Shown: positions 37,361 through 50,000 of the stretch, piece by piece
Numbering within the stretch: position 1 is the stretch's first letter
Layout: each line of letters starts with the position of its first letter
DNA from: Paraescarpia echinospica
Lineage: Eukaryota; Annelida; Polychaeta; Sabellida; Siboglinidae
Assembly (NCBI GenBank): GCA_020002185.1
Contig: CM034531.1
Coordinates: forward strand, 44,579,099-44,643,098
Reading direction: 5' to 3'
Length of the DNA stretch: 64,000 nt
Program-made: the position numbers and the translations under genes
Notes under the pieces: model-generated
Seen by the model: the letters and a program-made list of their open reading frames with translations, nothing else
What the model was told of the DNA's origin: nothing
Database searches by the model: none

Positions 37361-37366
37361 AATAAA
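37361..37366 (+). terminator. Candidate poly(A) signal for TMEM177
   Basis: AATAAA followed after about 8 bp by a GT-rich stretch (ttggtggttgtta), the usual layout of a cleavage site. Another AATAAA lies at 37215-37220 and could serve instead. It sits about 0.84 kb after the stop codon. Confidence 0.35.
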
Positions 37367-37639
37367 ACAACTTGGTGGTTGTTACCTTTATTTTGTCTAG
37401 TAATATTCTTGTGAAATAACAACCACGTTTATCAGCCATTGCCGGGGTTCCCCAATTTTATACATGTAACGTGTAATGTTACATCACATGCCCTAAATAA
37501 TGGCGTCCGTGACAAGCACAACTGATGTTAAAAATATATCTAAAAAAATGTCCTTGAACGTATGTAGATATTCAGGTTCCTCGACTGGCTTCATTACACA
37601 TCACACTGAAATTACGTTTCTACTCTGAATATTCCACGG

Positions 37640-37715
37640 CCTTCGTCTGTGGACTGGCTCGCTATGGGCATGTCACATGACCAGCATCATGTCACATGCT
37701 CATAGTGAAGCCAGT
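37640..37715. repeat. Short dispersed repeat with hairpin, copy 1
   Basis: 'tggactggctcgctatggg' followed by 'catgtcacatgacc' matches 50055-50102, where 'tggactgactgctacagg' is followed by the same string. At 50.1 kb the core TCACATGAC / GTCATGTGA is a perfect inverted pair. It is likely a small MITE or the end of a larger element. Confidence 0.5.
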
Positions 37716-37959
37716 GAACTGATGAATACAGTGAGACATAGCCAATATATCTGGAGTTGAAACCTAAGTTTACTGTGGGGTAAATGATTAGACAGTAATA
37801 TGTAATGTGACTTGTAAGAAAAGGAAGAACATCACTGGTAGAAATAGTTATGTTTTATTGTTATTTATCATTCATTTGTTACCGTGACGATCAGCGTCTC
37901 GGTTGTTGATACAACCATAATATTGATACAGATTTGAGACAGCATTAAACCATAAGATG

Positions 37960-38360
37960 CAGCACTGGCCTCCTTGGTCAGTGGTCAGCACTAGACAACA
38001 CTGGCCTCCTTGGTCAGTGGTCAGCACAAGCCAATATTTACCTAACACTGACCACACTGGTTAGCACCAGACAACACTGACCACCTTAGTCAGTGGTCAG
38101 CACTAACCAACACTGGCTTCCTTGGTCAGCGGTCAGCACAAGGCAATATTGACCATCTTGGTCAGCACTAGACAACACTAACTTCTTTGGTCAGTGTCAG
38201 CACTAGACAATACTGACCTCCTTCGTCAAACCAATATTGACCTCCTTGGTCAGCATTAAGTCAGAGGAGACAACACTGACCACCTTGGTCAGTGGTCAGT
38301 TCTAGGCCAGAGGATACCTCTATGCCGTAAGAGACAACACTGACCTCCTTGGTCAAGCAT
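37960..38360. repeat. Imperfect tandem repeat of about 35-60 bp units
   Basis: About ten degenerate units carry 'gacctccttggtcagtggtc' followed by 'agcactagacaacac'. Unit length varies and copies are well diverged, so this is an old array in contrast to the homogeneous arrays elsewhere in the window. Confidence 0.85.
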
Positions 38361-39923
38361 ACGTGCAGTTTCAGCTTCACACTGGCGATTGAAGCACGGA
38401 CTTCAGTAGAAATATATATATTACTTACTTGTGACATTCCCACAGTGTCTGTCCCATGCAAACAGTATGCATGGTACAAATGTTACCATGTCTCGGACTT
38501 GGGTTTAATACTAACATTAACGCAAACACAGGTAGACTAAAGCCATTTGCTATTCAACACAAATCGCTCATGTATGGTAAAATACATATATGGTATACTA
38601 CAACCATTTGTGGGTAGGTATTTTTTTACTACAAACAGCTCGTATTCAGCTATTTGTTAATCATTATTTTACACAAACGCAGCAAGCTTAACGTTGTCAT
38701 TACTGTAATTGTATGAAATAGAATCAACCAATTTCATTTTATGCTAAATTTTTAAGCTGCATGGTATGAATAGTTAGTACCTCTCTAAAACTGACAGCTT
38801 TGCCTTAAAAGTGACCATCTATTCAACAGGGGTAATCCTTCATGTACAATTATGCCCAGCGTGAGGCACACTGCCTGGGGTCATGCACGCAGCCCAGAGA
38901 TCACACACCCTGCTCTGGATCATGCGCACGTAATTAAATAAGAGCAAATGTACAGTAACAGAGAACAACGTATACATCACTAAAAGCAGTCTCAACAACG
39001 GACCACATACCCAACCAACACAACCACATTGGAAGCACCACTCTCACACACGCATGCACACACACTAAATGCTCCTCCATTTCCTCCTAATTCCGTGACT
39101 CCTCCATGCACTAGAATGGCATGCGTTCAGTGCCAGTGCACACTCCGTGGTGACAACATAACACAATCTCGTCCACCTCAATCACAATGATCCTCGAATC
39201 AGGACATGCACTCTCTCCACCTCACAAACGCATGCCTGGATTTTGTCGCTGCCGTGTGCGTATAACACAATAACTAGAGACACGATCACATAGTCTCTGC
39301 AGCAAACGCCACATGTGAAAGCGCCTTCAAAGCGGCCAATGCAGAAGACATCACGATTACACTGGACAGTGTCCTGGGCTGATAGAACGAAGGTGGTTCC
39401 TCTATTGGTGTCGCTGATGTCCAGTCGACCCGCATAGATTCAGCCAGTCTATGTAGATTGTGTAGGAGACTGTATGGTGTACAACATATCTTGGCACAGT
39501 GTCATCACAACAACACGTCATCGACATGTCATCACAGCATCACCTTGCAGCTGTTTGCGGAGGATATAGACAGCTCTTCAGTCAGTCTCTATGTACAGTA
39601 ACTCCTCACATGGCCACACAACTGCATCGCGTCACATGGCGTCAAAACGCTGTAGCTTGGCCAATGTCACCAGTGGGTGAGCACACGTGTCGCCATGTCC
39701 AGCTGCTCGGTAAGTTGGCACTGGACACTTACTGGCCTTGACCAGTGACAGTCAGGTGTAGCATGATCCGACTAGTGTCATGCGACATCACCGACGCATC
39801 AATCATGTCACCTCTTGTAGTCATCAAGAGGCTGGACGATCTTCTCTGGAAACACAACAAATAACAGTCAAATACCTCGGAGGTTATGCATGGACATTAT
39901 TTTGGAACATAAAAAACTTTGAA

Positions 39924-41243
39924 GGGGCCGAGTACATTTTCATGAGTACAAGTACGAGTACTTTGATGATGGATGAGTACGAGTACATTACTAAAAGCTG
40001 AGTACGAGTACAAGTACGAGTACATTCTCTCGAGTACGAGTAAAAGTATGAGTACATTTTTTTAAATATAAATATTAAATAGTAACGTATTTTAAAATTG
40101 TTTAATTAATCTAATTTATCTAACTTGGCACAAGTGAATATGCAATGGCAGTTAATACATTTTTTATGAGGAAAACTAAGAAAAACCTCTATTTCATCAA
40201 CAATGGAATTCACGTCATTGGCATTCATTTCAGTGGCATTGTATGATCTTATCATCTATTTGCCATTGCACCGAATGAACATGAGTTGTTCACAGGTTGA
40301 GTCTTTCAGGCTGCATCATTCAGGGCAGAATACTTTCTCGGCTATGCTAAATACCCTTTCAACTGGGCCTGATGAGGCTGGAATGCTGAGATGGTGAGGG
40401 ACCAATTGCGCCAGAGTTTGAAAACTCAGAACTGCAGTGGGTCACTGTGACGATCTGTACATGGCTGACTGAGGTATTCGTTCACCTCTACAATCAGCAA
40501 TCTGCTGATATTATAAGTTTGCAGTTTATATTTTCTGATCGTAGACTACTAATTGTTGAGAGGGTTAGCACGTGTCCACATAACAGGCTCAGCATCCCCT
40601 TTGGACTTTTTAGCCAGACTGCTGGCATGGGATTATACTAGTGTACGAGGCAGTCTGACTTGAGCCACCTTACTTCTACAGAGGAAGACTGGCATTTCTT
40701 GTTCTTAGCAGTTAGCACTGTCAGCCACTGTCAAGTGGCCTGGTCTCCAGACTACATCAAAGGCATTTCCTGTCTAACTGGTGGGTTAACTGCTAATTTG
40801 CTCTTTATGGCAATCCTGGTGGCTCAATTAAACAAACTGGTTTATGGCCTGAACTGATAGCCTACAATTATTGTTTGCTAAAGGGGGTGTTTCTGACTGA
40901 GAAAAGATGCTGCCTGTTGCCATGTTTGGGTATCATAAGTCATGGTTATCAGAGAATGAGGATGTACTAAGTGTAGGGATGGTAAGGTGGTATTCTATAA
41001 GAATTAACAAAGTATTTTTAAAATAGTTGAACATTTAAATATTTCAGGAAAGTTTCATTTTATAACCAAATATATTTATTTTCCCAAGTACATATTGAGA
41101 AAGTACTCAGATGTACTCGTAAAATCTGAGTACAATGAGTATGAGTACGAGTACAAGTCCATGACCCATAAGTTTCATGAGTACGAGTACTTCAAAAATG
41201 TACTCGAGTACACAAGTACATGAGTACCGAGTACTTCGGCCCC
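39924..41243 (-). mobile_element. Decayed hAT-family transposon
   Basis: Inverted ends 'ggggccgagtac' (39924) and, reverse-complemented, 'ggggccgaagtac' (ending 41243) bound about 1.32 kb. Both ends hold many 'gagtac' subterminal repeats (39940-40050 and 41110-41235). A minus-strand hAT transposase C-terminal motif lies at 40245-40395. The right end may extend to 41250, which would give a CAGACCT terminus like that of the element at 4194; the left terminus has eroded and no target duplication is visible. Most of the transposase is deleted. Confidence 0.75.
40245..40395 (-). pseudogene. hAT transposase C-terminal dimerisation domain remnant
   Basis: The minus-strand reading gives 'PASSGPVERVFSIAEKVF', a stop, then 'CSLKD' and 'CEQLMFIRCN'. 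This is the conserved hAT family C-terminal motif (PASSxPxERxFSxAG, then the RxxL block and an LxxIxxN-like end). The in-frame stop and the lack of upstream domains mean it is dead. Confidence 0.8.
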
Positions 41244-41254
41244 AGGTCTGGTAT

Positions 41255-42017
41255 GTAATGTATGTATGTGTGTGTGTGTGTATGTATGTGTGTGTATGTA
41301 TGTGTGTGTATGTATGTAGGTATGTATGTGTGTGTACGTATGTGTGTGTATGTATGTGTGTATGTATGTACGTATCTATGTGTGTATGTATGTGTGTGTG
41401 TGTGTGTATGTATGTATGTTTGTGTATGTAATACTATGTATGTACGTACGTATGTGTATATGTATGTATGTGTGTATGTACATATGTGTGTATGTACGTA
41501 TGTGTGTATGTATGTACGTATGTGTGTATGTATATGTGTGTGTACGTACGTGTCTATGTATGTATGTACGTACGTATGTATGTGTGTGTACGTATGTGTG
41601 TTTGTATGTATGTGTGTGTGTATGTACGTATGTGTGTGTGTACGTATGTGTGTATGTACATGTGTGTATGTATGTACGTATGTGTGTATGTATATGTGTG
41701 ATTACGTATGTGTCTGTATGTATGTACGTATGTGTGTATGTACGTATATGTGTATGTATGCGTGTGTACGTATGTGTGTTTGTGTGTATGTAGGTATGTG
41801 TGTATGTACATATGTATGTAAGTATGTGTGTGTGTACATATGTGTGTATGTATGTGTGTGTGTACGTATGTGTGTATGTACATATGTAAGTATGTGTGTA
41901 GGTATGTACACATGTGGGTATGTGTGTATGTACATATGTAAGTATGTGTGTGTACGTATGTGTGTAGGTATGTACACATGTGGGTATGTGTGTATGTAAG
42001 TATGTGTGTATGTATGT
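41255..42017. repeat. GTAT/GT-rich microsatellite, about 0.76 kb
   Basis: An irregular mixture of tgta, tgtg and tacg steps without a stable longer unit. Long cysteine/valine/tyrosine-rich ORFs on both strands are artefacts. It begins just after the hAT remnant and ends at the flank module shared with the 57-bp array. Confidence 0.97.
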
Positions 42018-42105
42018 TAAGCTTTTCCTCCTAGACAGTTTGCATCTTGGGCATCAAACTTTCAGGCGTTCATCTACACCCCCCAAATGAAAAATGTAAT
42101 GTCGT
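42018..42105. repeat. Array-flanking module, copy 2
   Basis: 'agacagtttgcatcttgggc' and 'caaactttcagg' match 6553-6590 after the 57-bp satellite (agacggtttgcaccttgg and caaactttcagg). The similarity fades after about 90 bp. See the copy at 6544-6635. Confidence 0.6.
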
Positions 42106-42269
42106 TATTTTTGTCTTGAAATTCCCCATTATTTTAAGGGTTTTTACAGATTTCAGAGTTTGTAGATGGATATTAATTGGTTGTTCACAACATAACGCAT
42201 CCTTTACGTGATTGTTGCGAGTTACGTTAGTTGTCCACCAATCAGTCAGGGATGTTTTCAGTAACTGGC

Positions 42270-43845
42270 ATTGCAAAAAAATGGGCCAAGAGGCACTGAA
42301 GTCCTTTGGACTATTGTGAATTTGTAATTATTAATTAAATGTTTTTTGGTGGATCATAGTTACAGATCATTAAGTGTTATGATGGAAGAAAAGTGTTGAC
42401 ATGTTTAGTAGCTCTCTAGACTATATGCATGCCAGTGAAGATACACCTGGAAATAAAGTATTCGAGTAGACCATTTCGTGAATATTGCATATATTAGTTA
42501 GTGTTAATAAAAAATACTGTCGGATTTTATCCCGATACTCTGCTATTTAGGCCAATTTCCAGTGGTTGTAGAAACCTTGCACGAGAGTTAGTGAGCTGCA
42601 ATCTTGCATGTCAGTAAAACATTATTTAAGAAAATGCACACGCATTATCTGTTCTCCTTTTGCCCCTACCACCCTCCCCCAGAATGGCAAGAAAGAGATG
42701 AACTATGATAAAACTTTTTTTGTTAACAAGGTACATATGCATAGCATGCATTTTGACTTAAAAACAGTAGTAATGACAGTTAAAAAACGGAATTGCTGCA
42801 ACATTTATAGTAAAACATCTGAATAATATTCCTTATATTTTTTGGCTAAATATGCTTTAACCTTTTCGAGTATACCTCTATGTTATTTTATATATTATTT
42901 TAAACCTAGGTCATATCTTTATATTGCATTGATAATTATGTCTACTGCTGATTTAACGTTGTCAGGTTCTACCAGTGCAGTAGGGATTCCTATTACACAT
43001 TAGTTACAGCCCACTGTTTGACACAGCTTAGAATGTACATGCAACTATCCAAGGGTCCAGTGGATGCTAGCTGTTGACCCAAGCCTCTGCCAGTGACCAA
43101 TTACAGATTAGTCACAGTTTCCATCAAACAATAGCAGGCAGATACCCTTCCTCCACAGTGATGTGAGGGGTGGGGTGGGTCACTTGGCACTCTGCCAACC
43201 TTGTTCAGGCAGAAACAGACAAAATGTGAACACTTAGCTTTTTGGGAGGCCCTGAGGTGCCCTTAGAATGATTCAATCTAACACAAATTTCTTGTGTACA
43301 GTGACACTACCCTAAGAGATGTCTATGCCAAATTAGAGAAAAAGTTACTGAACAGTTTTTTAAATAACAGAAAAGATAACCTCTGATCGATGCAAGACAC
43401 ATACTCTGCATGTGACAGATGTTGTAGGAAAAGGGTTTAGTTGAGGGAAGGACTGTAAGCCAGCCAGCCTAGTGCTGCAGTAGACAATTTAGCATTTTAG
43501 GGGACCTTTGGTGCCCTTAGAATGATTCAATCAAATACAAATGTCTTGTGTACAGTGACACTACCACATGAAATATATATGCAAAATTAGAAAAAAAGTT
43601 ACTGAAGAGTTTTTGAAAAAATAGGCAATGTTAAAAATTACCAGTTTTGGGGGCCCTTAGAACGATTCAATCAAATACAGATTTCTCGTGCATAGTGGCA
43701 GTACCCTAAGTTTAAATTAGAGAAAAAGTTACTGAACGGTTTCTGAGATACAGCAGCTAACGGCAGATGGTGGACATCAGACGGCGGACGCAGAGTGATG
43801 GCAATAGTCCATTGGACCTTTGGCCCAAAGGACTAAAAATGGTCA
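42270..43845. repeat. Dispersed repeat family D, copy 2 (about 1.6 kb)
   Basis: Collinear with 13785-15110. The internal module containing 'agaatgattcaatc' occurs three times here (from about 43243, 43500 and 43655) against two in copy 1. The left end reads 'gggccaagaggcac' and 'ggactattg'; the right end, reverse-complemented, reads 'gggccaaaggtcc' and 'ggactattg', so short terminal inverted repeats are likely. It ends just before the possible last PTPN4 exon. Confidence 0.82.
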
Positions 43846-43848
43846 AAT

Positions 43849-43910
43849 TTATGTCTTAACAAACATCACATAGTATTTGTACAAATACTTCGGGAAACCG
43901 TCTTCGACAA
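43849..43910 (-). CDS. PTPN4: Possible terminal coding exon of PTPN4-type gene
   Basis: After an AG at 43911-43912 the minus strand reads, in the phase required by the previous exon, V-VEDGFPKYLYKYY and on to a TAA at 43849-43851. Glu-Asp-Gly-Phe resembles the Glu-Glu-Gly-Phe that follows the last catalytic-domain helix in PTPN4, and the length is suitable. The polypyrimidine tract is poor and the rest does not resemble the known tail. The true last exon could be further left. Confidence 0.25.
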
Positions 43911-44047
43911 CTGCGTGTATGTGGCACCACCTGAAGGATGGTGATTTTGGCTAGTTGATTTACATGGGGTTATGTTACTGTATCTCTCTGGTCGCTGACA
44001 CGTTTACTGGTTAATGAAAGATCTATGTGAATGATAAATGCACTTAC

Positions 44048-44093
44048 CATTGTACACTCGAAGTATTGCATCACACACAAACTTAAACTGGCT
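44048..44093 (-). CDS. PTPN4: PTPN4 exon j (end of PTP domain)
   Basis: 46 bp encoding [15 protein letters not shown] plus one base, the last helix of the PTP fold. Acceptor 'attacag', donor G|GTAAGTG. Phase 1 at the end. It joins exon i in phase 0, where relatives have Pro-Ser-Gln and this gene has Ala-Ser-Gln. Confidence 0.9.
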
Positions 44094-47000
44094 CTGTAAT
44101 GAGAGAAAGAAGACACTGAATAACAGTTGCCACAAGTAGCTATTGCATCGTGGGTAATACCAACTGCATGCTGAATTATAACCATTGACAGGTAATAAAT
44201 TGCATTATAAAGAACATTTGACAGTCACAGTCCATACAGAAAACTTAATTTCAAATGTCCTTAAATTTCCTTAACTCTGGCGAAAACGTAATTTAAATCT
44301 GTTTTGACAAGTCCCAATTCCACTGCAGCCATCCAATCCGTTTTATTTCAAATTGACATCTAAAAATGCAAAACAACATGTTATACAAGAATAAACAGTC
44401 TATATTAATGCACTTGACATCTAACAAAATATACACATTTCCAGACTTTTTTCCAAGAAAGTAAACTTTCTTTATCTTTCACAGAAATGATTAAGCTTTC
44501 CCAAGATTTGCCTGAATTGAGTGAACTATCAAAGTGACTTGTGCAACTACAGGTTATATTCTAAGACTCCACAATACCCTATTCACAAGATTTCTCAGTG
44601 CGTTAGGACCTTGGTAAACATAATTTCACCCGTTAAAACATGTGGGTTGATGGGTAAACGATTTATATAGATTATAAAAAACATTCTGCAGTAATCACAA
44701 CATTGGTAAACACATACAATGTCTCCTTTTTTGGGACATGAGTGACCGGGTGGCGTTACAAAAGTTCACAAGATAAATCCATTACAGGATGCGAAGCAAG
44801 GCAACGAAAATGCATCATAAATTATTCGCCCATGCAAGTGGTGCCCCCTACACTAACCGCTGTCTGTATGAGCATGGCGCGCTGGTCCCGCATCTGTCTG
44901 ACGATGTCAAGCGGGTACACTGGTTGGTTCGCCTCCATCAGACACATCGCTGTCTCCATGGTGATGAGGACACCAGTCCGGCCAATGCCAGCACTGCAAT
45001 CACACACAACTCAAATACAGTCTTTAGGCATCACAGTATTATACATTGCAATGCTTGGTTTAGGTGAGGTGCTACTGTCACTGCAATGAAGCGATTGTTG
45101 CATTATTAAAGGTCAAAGCTGTTTGTTATGGCATGTGACATGGGTCTTTTATGTGACAATACTACTCTGTGTAAATTCAGTTTAAAATGTTAGCATCAAC
45201 TAATTTGTTTAACAACTGCAATGCGTTTTCAAATTACATGTTATGACCAAAAAACGGACCAGTTTCCCAAATTGACCTACCATGACCCCAAATACATTTG
45301 CAATGACCCAAAATGACCTGTTATTAATAAACCAAATTTACCAGTTCCTTCCTGTCATGTCCCAAAACTAACAGTTTGTGACCCCAAATTGACCAGAGAT
45401 GACCCTAAACCAACCTGCAATGACCCCAACTGACCTGCAGTGGACGGTAGTTGGCTCAACCATGCCAATGCGGTTCTGTCGGACTCGCATCACGAAGTGG
45501 AGGAAGTCGGAGCTGTCGTCTGGCACGCCGTGGTCTGGCCACGAGATGTACTGCATCTGGCGGATGTGTCGCTCCTCACTGCCATGCTGTCACACACGTC
45601 ACACGGTTAGTGTTGTCACCAACACCAGTGTCACTGATATCAGTGTCACCGACATCATAGTGTCACTGACACCACAGTGTCACTAACAATACGGAGATAC
45701 TGATGCCAACTCCAGTACCACTGACACTACAGTTTTACTGACAGCATTGTGTCATCAACATTGCACTGAGACCAATGCCAACGACACCAGTGTCAATGTC
45801 AATTTAATGCCATTGATAGTATAGTGTCACTCATTACTAGTATTGCTTCTGTTATTACGAACATCATTCTGATTGTTGATTCCAAGTAGTTGTTTGTGCA
45901 ATTACAGCTATCATAATAATTAAATTACAGTTATCACAATCAATACACCAACAGCGTATCTACTGTGTTTATGCCACCAGATTGTAATGCATTTAAAACA
46001 AAAATAACAAATATCTGCTTCACAGTGTTGTTGTGTTAACTGGCAATCTTGTCAAAATTTGCTCAATATAATATCACACAAATTTATGGTATTACATCAC
46101 TTTTGACGGATGAGAAATGCTACGGGACCAACTACGCTAAACTCAAACAACAACACAAAGTTCCACCTACCTCCATACTGATGAGGGTGAACTCTCGAAA
46201 CGCGAACGAACTCGTCAGCTGTTCCTTGAGACAGGTCAACTGAAGACGACCGAAGTCGGCGGTTTCGTAGAGGTCAGGCCAGTACTGGTGACACTTGACC
46301 CGACCCCGCTCGACCTTTGTGGTGAGCATGACAACGACCGTACACTGCTGCTCCCAGATCATCTGCCAGAAGTCGGTGCACGTGTTGGGTAGAGGGCCCT
46401 GCGCCGCTATGTAGCGGTTCACTATCCCAGAGCCAGGGATCTCCATCTGGAACAACCGGTCAAAGGTTAATGTGGTCAGCATTAAAGGTCTTTCACAATT
46501 CGCAGTGAGTCAGGTTCATCTGATGATGATAGTTTATTATAGAAATTGTCATAAATAAGAAAAACTTGAATAACTTTTTTATGTACCAAGTTATTATTAA
46601 CATAAAATAAAACTATTCAGTAGTGTCTACAATCTACTAATATAAACTATAATGAACTAAATATTGCTTTTTTAGCAATAATTGTGATTCACATTCACTT
46701 TAATCACATAATTATATCACAATGTTCAAATCTGTAGTGTGTGAGAATAATTTAAGTATTATTATATGTCGTTGGTCAAATAAAAGACGGTGTACTTTTG
46801 ATGAAATCATCAAAAGAAATGAATGTGATCATTCAATCTTGTAACTTCCGAATGTGTAAACAGCCCTATGTTTTAGTACACAGAAATGGACCATTTTTGC
46901 CCTTTACCTTTGCCATTTTGCCTAAAATTTTACACGACCTGGTAAAGGATAATTTAAAAGTCTGTTTGTTGATTTCATCAAAGCTAAATAACATGTTTGC

Positions 47001-50000
47001 TCAAACAACCTAGCATGTTGTAGCAGACACGAAATAGGTTCAATTGTTGGCGAAATGAGCCTGAATGAGCGATAACATCTGAAGAGGAACCTTTCAGTAG
47101 GGTAATGTATTGCATTCATATGAAGTACTACGCCGGTCACATGTTACGATGATGAGAAACTACAATAGATGTTTTTTGGGCCAAGTGTAACAAACAAATT
47201 ACTACCCACTTACATTTACGAAGTTGGCATTGATATAATCACCTCCCGATGATTTGATTTTCACTCGCGTGGTATCGTCTGAAAATGAAGAATGTAACAT
47301 CGAAAATGTGAACTAATTATGTTTACACATTTGTAATACAAAAACTGTCAATAAATTGTCAACATTTAGTAGTGCACCAGCTCGAATAAGTGAGCACACG
47401 TTATGCAACCCGACTCATTCCAACAATAGAAAACTTGTAGATTTGTTTCAGGTCAGAGCGTGTTTGCCAGCAGTTAGTTTCATTGATGAACTGATGTATC
47501 TGTCACATGACCTGATGCCTAGCAACATCGGTCAAGCTTACAAAATGACTGATGCTGCTGTAAACGTGCTGGAAACTGTGTCATACAATTTGTTGAAATG
47601 CTGGGGCCCCCTTTGCAACAAAAATATAGGGCAAAGTTGCTTGAGCGAGAACTGTAAGCAGGACAAATTTATCTGGCAGATGTCACGCTGTCAAACTATC
47701 ATAATGCACACAGGTAAACATTGTTGGTAAGACACAGGTCACAGAGGTCACATGTGCAACTGTAATTGTGATATCAGTTTCTACATCTGTGAACTGGTCT
47801 ACTTCTAGCTATGGGTGCAGCACAGATCACTTACACGGGGATATGTCTTTGTATCTGTTCTTGGAAAGGTTCTCTGTCAGACGCGCACTGTTCATTGTTA
47901 CGCCAGGCTTCTTCCGGTACAGTTGCTACAAACAAACCATCACAACGTTATCAGTAAGAAACTTCTACAGCCCCTCTCCACTCATACAGAGCATAGGAGT
48001 GCTCACGAGTGTTTACTTTGCTTCTTTATTTTTGACTTCAATAAATGATTCTAGTTCTAGTTGTTTCCATCACTAAGCAACGTTCTACTAACTGACTAGT
48101 CTGTTTAGATTGTGGTTATGGAATGTTATGGTTTTATGAGCGCTCATTCAACTATTCAGCCTTTTTTAGAACATTATCGTCAAATCGACCTTTTTAAGCT
48201 GCCTCTGAGAGTGGTCACTACCAGCGTATTTGTCATCATCAGTGGTTCTTTTACGTCCCAGATTGAGACGGGGCCGACATTAACTAGATTGCCAAGTCAC
48301 GAAGGATATACCGTCCATGCTGAGCCAGGTTTTTATACCAAATGTACCATGCCTGGTCAGTGTTTTGAGAACTGACATGCCAGAAGGATATGCTGACCAC
48401 CACATTTCCAAGTTCTAATGATGACACATAGTATGCGCGCGTGTGTGTGCATGCATTTTAGCACAAATACACTGTTAATACTAATCCTCTGTGTGGGTAG
48501 GAGACCTGGCGAGACCTACCTCAAACTGAGCGAGCAGTGTGCCGCTGTCAAGTCCTTCCTGTAGGAGTAGCATAGAGCCAGAGAGGGGGTCTCCACCTGG
48601 TGGCAGTGTACTGTGGTGGGTGTCGGGGATGTACTGGAAGTCTGGCTCCTCCGGGGTATCCTCCCCTATATATACTGCGCACGACAAACGATAGTATTAG
48701 CAATGTGATACAAATGATTGTAAAGTTTTAAATCTTAAAAAGATTTACAGCTGTACAATTGTTTTCAACATTTACAAGAAATATACATTTTACAGCATTT
48801 ATTTGAATCCATTGATTTAGAATGTTTACTGCATCATCCAATCAGTTATCTCGTTTAATTGTTGTTATCACTAATGTATATATCTGTGTATTTATGTGGT
48901 AAACTCGCAGTCCTTGCAAAGATCATATGTACATTTGATCAGGTTTATTGTGAATAAACAAAGTATTTTATTATAATTTATGTTCAATGCCAAACTTTAA
49001 AGAAGTGCTTAGAATACGTAGAAATATTTATGTATTCATTTCTATCTGCAGGCAGGTGTGCATGTGTAAATGTACCAATGCACGAGCTTATTAAGTTAAA
49101 TGCCTTCAAAATTATGTTCATATTTCACAAATCCCTGATGAAATGAAAATGCAACTTGCGAGAGAAGACCCTACTCTCCATAATGTCTTCATTTCATTCA
49201 TCCACCAGATGGCACCACATACACACACACATAATTCACTATTTGATCACCAGATGACACCACGTACCATTAGGACGGACAACCAGAACAAGTTCCCCCG
49301 AATGCGTCTCCCTTGACGACCGAATAAACATCACGACCTATGAAAGACCAACATTTCTTTGTAGAACTGGTTTCCATGGTAAACGTGACTATGTTGATGC
49401 ACAAACTGTATTCATGCATATTAAAATCAATCAAAAGTATTGCACTTTCACGCTCAACCCAACAACAATATGGCAGTGCACATGGATATGAATACAAATG
49501 AAAATGTATCAATAAAAGAGCGGAAAATAGAATAATAAATAAATCGTGGTTGAAAATGTAGTTGTAATGAGAGGTGAATGGAAGGTCACAAGAAATATGG
49601 GCTAGGAGGAAGTTCTAGGAGTTTTGTTGTGGAGAAAAAACTTCTACATGTGCTGACATTGTATTAATAATAGATATGGATGCAAGACATAATTGTGTGC
49701 AGGCATAAAAATGTCAATATTCTCAATTTCTCTATAATCTCACATAACTGGGAATATACTAATATCAACATAATAATCAACAACCAAATTAGTTATCATT
49801 CTTTTCTAAATCACATTTAATTATGAATTAAAAATGATTTAATTGGATTACATAATATATAACATATAATTTACCATAGTACTAGTCTTGCAACTGATAA
49901 AACAATGTACATTTTTCCACTGCTTACCGAAATATCTAGTGAATAATAATTAAAAAGTACTGGTAGTTTGGTTTTATTCGTTAGATATAATTTAATTACT

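Larger units (their letters stand above)
36523..39923. other. TMEM177 3' flank and intergenic sequence
   Basis: The first part is presumably the TMEM177 3' UTR. No further gene is recognised. It contains candidate poly(A) signals (37215 and 37361), a hairpin-bearing short repeat (37640-37715), the imperfect GGTCAGTG-type repeats at 37960-38360, and low-complexity sequence. The ORF at 39499-39741 has no recognised domain. Confidence 0.5.

Noticed and set aside
41177..41999. Cysteine/valine/tyrosine-rich ORFs on both strands
   Set aside because: They are translations of a GTAT microsatellite.
44742..45089. Plus-strand ORFs of 92-115 codons
   Set aside because: They are antisense to PTPN4 exon i and its intron.
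47356..48076. Plus-strand ORFs between PTPN4 exons d and f
   Set aside because: They overlap exon e on the opposite strand and show no recognised domain.
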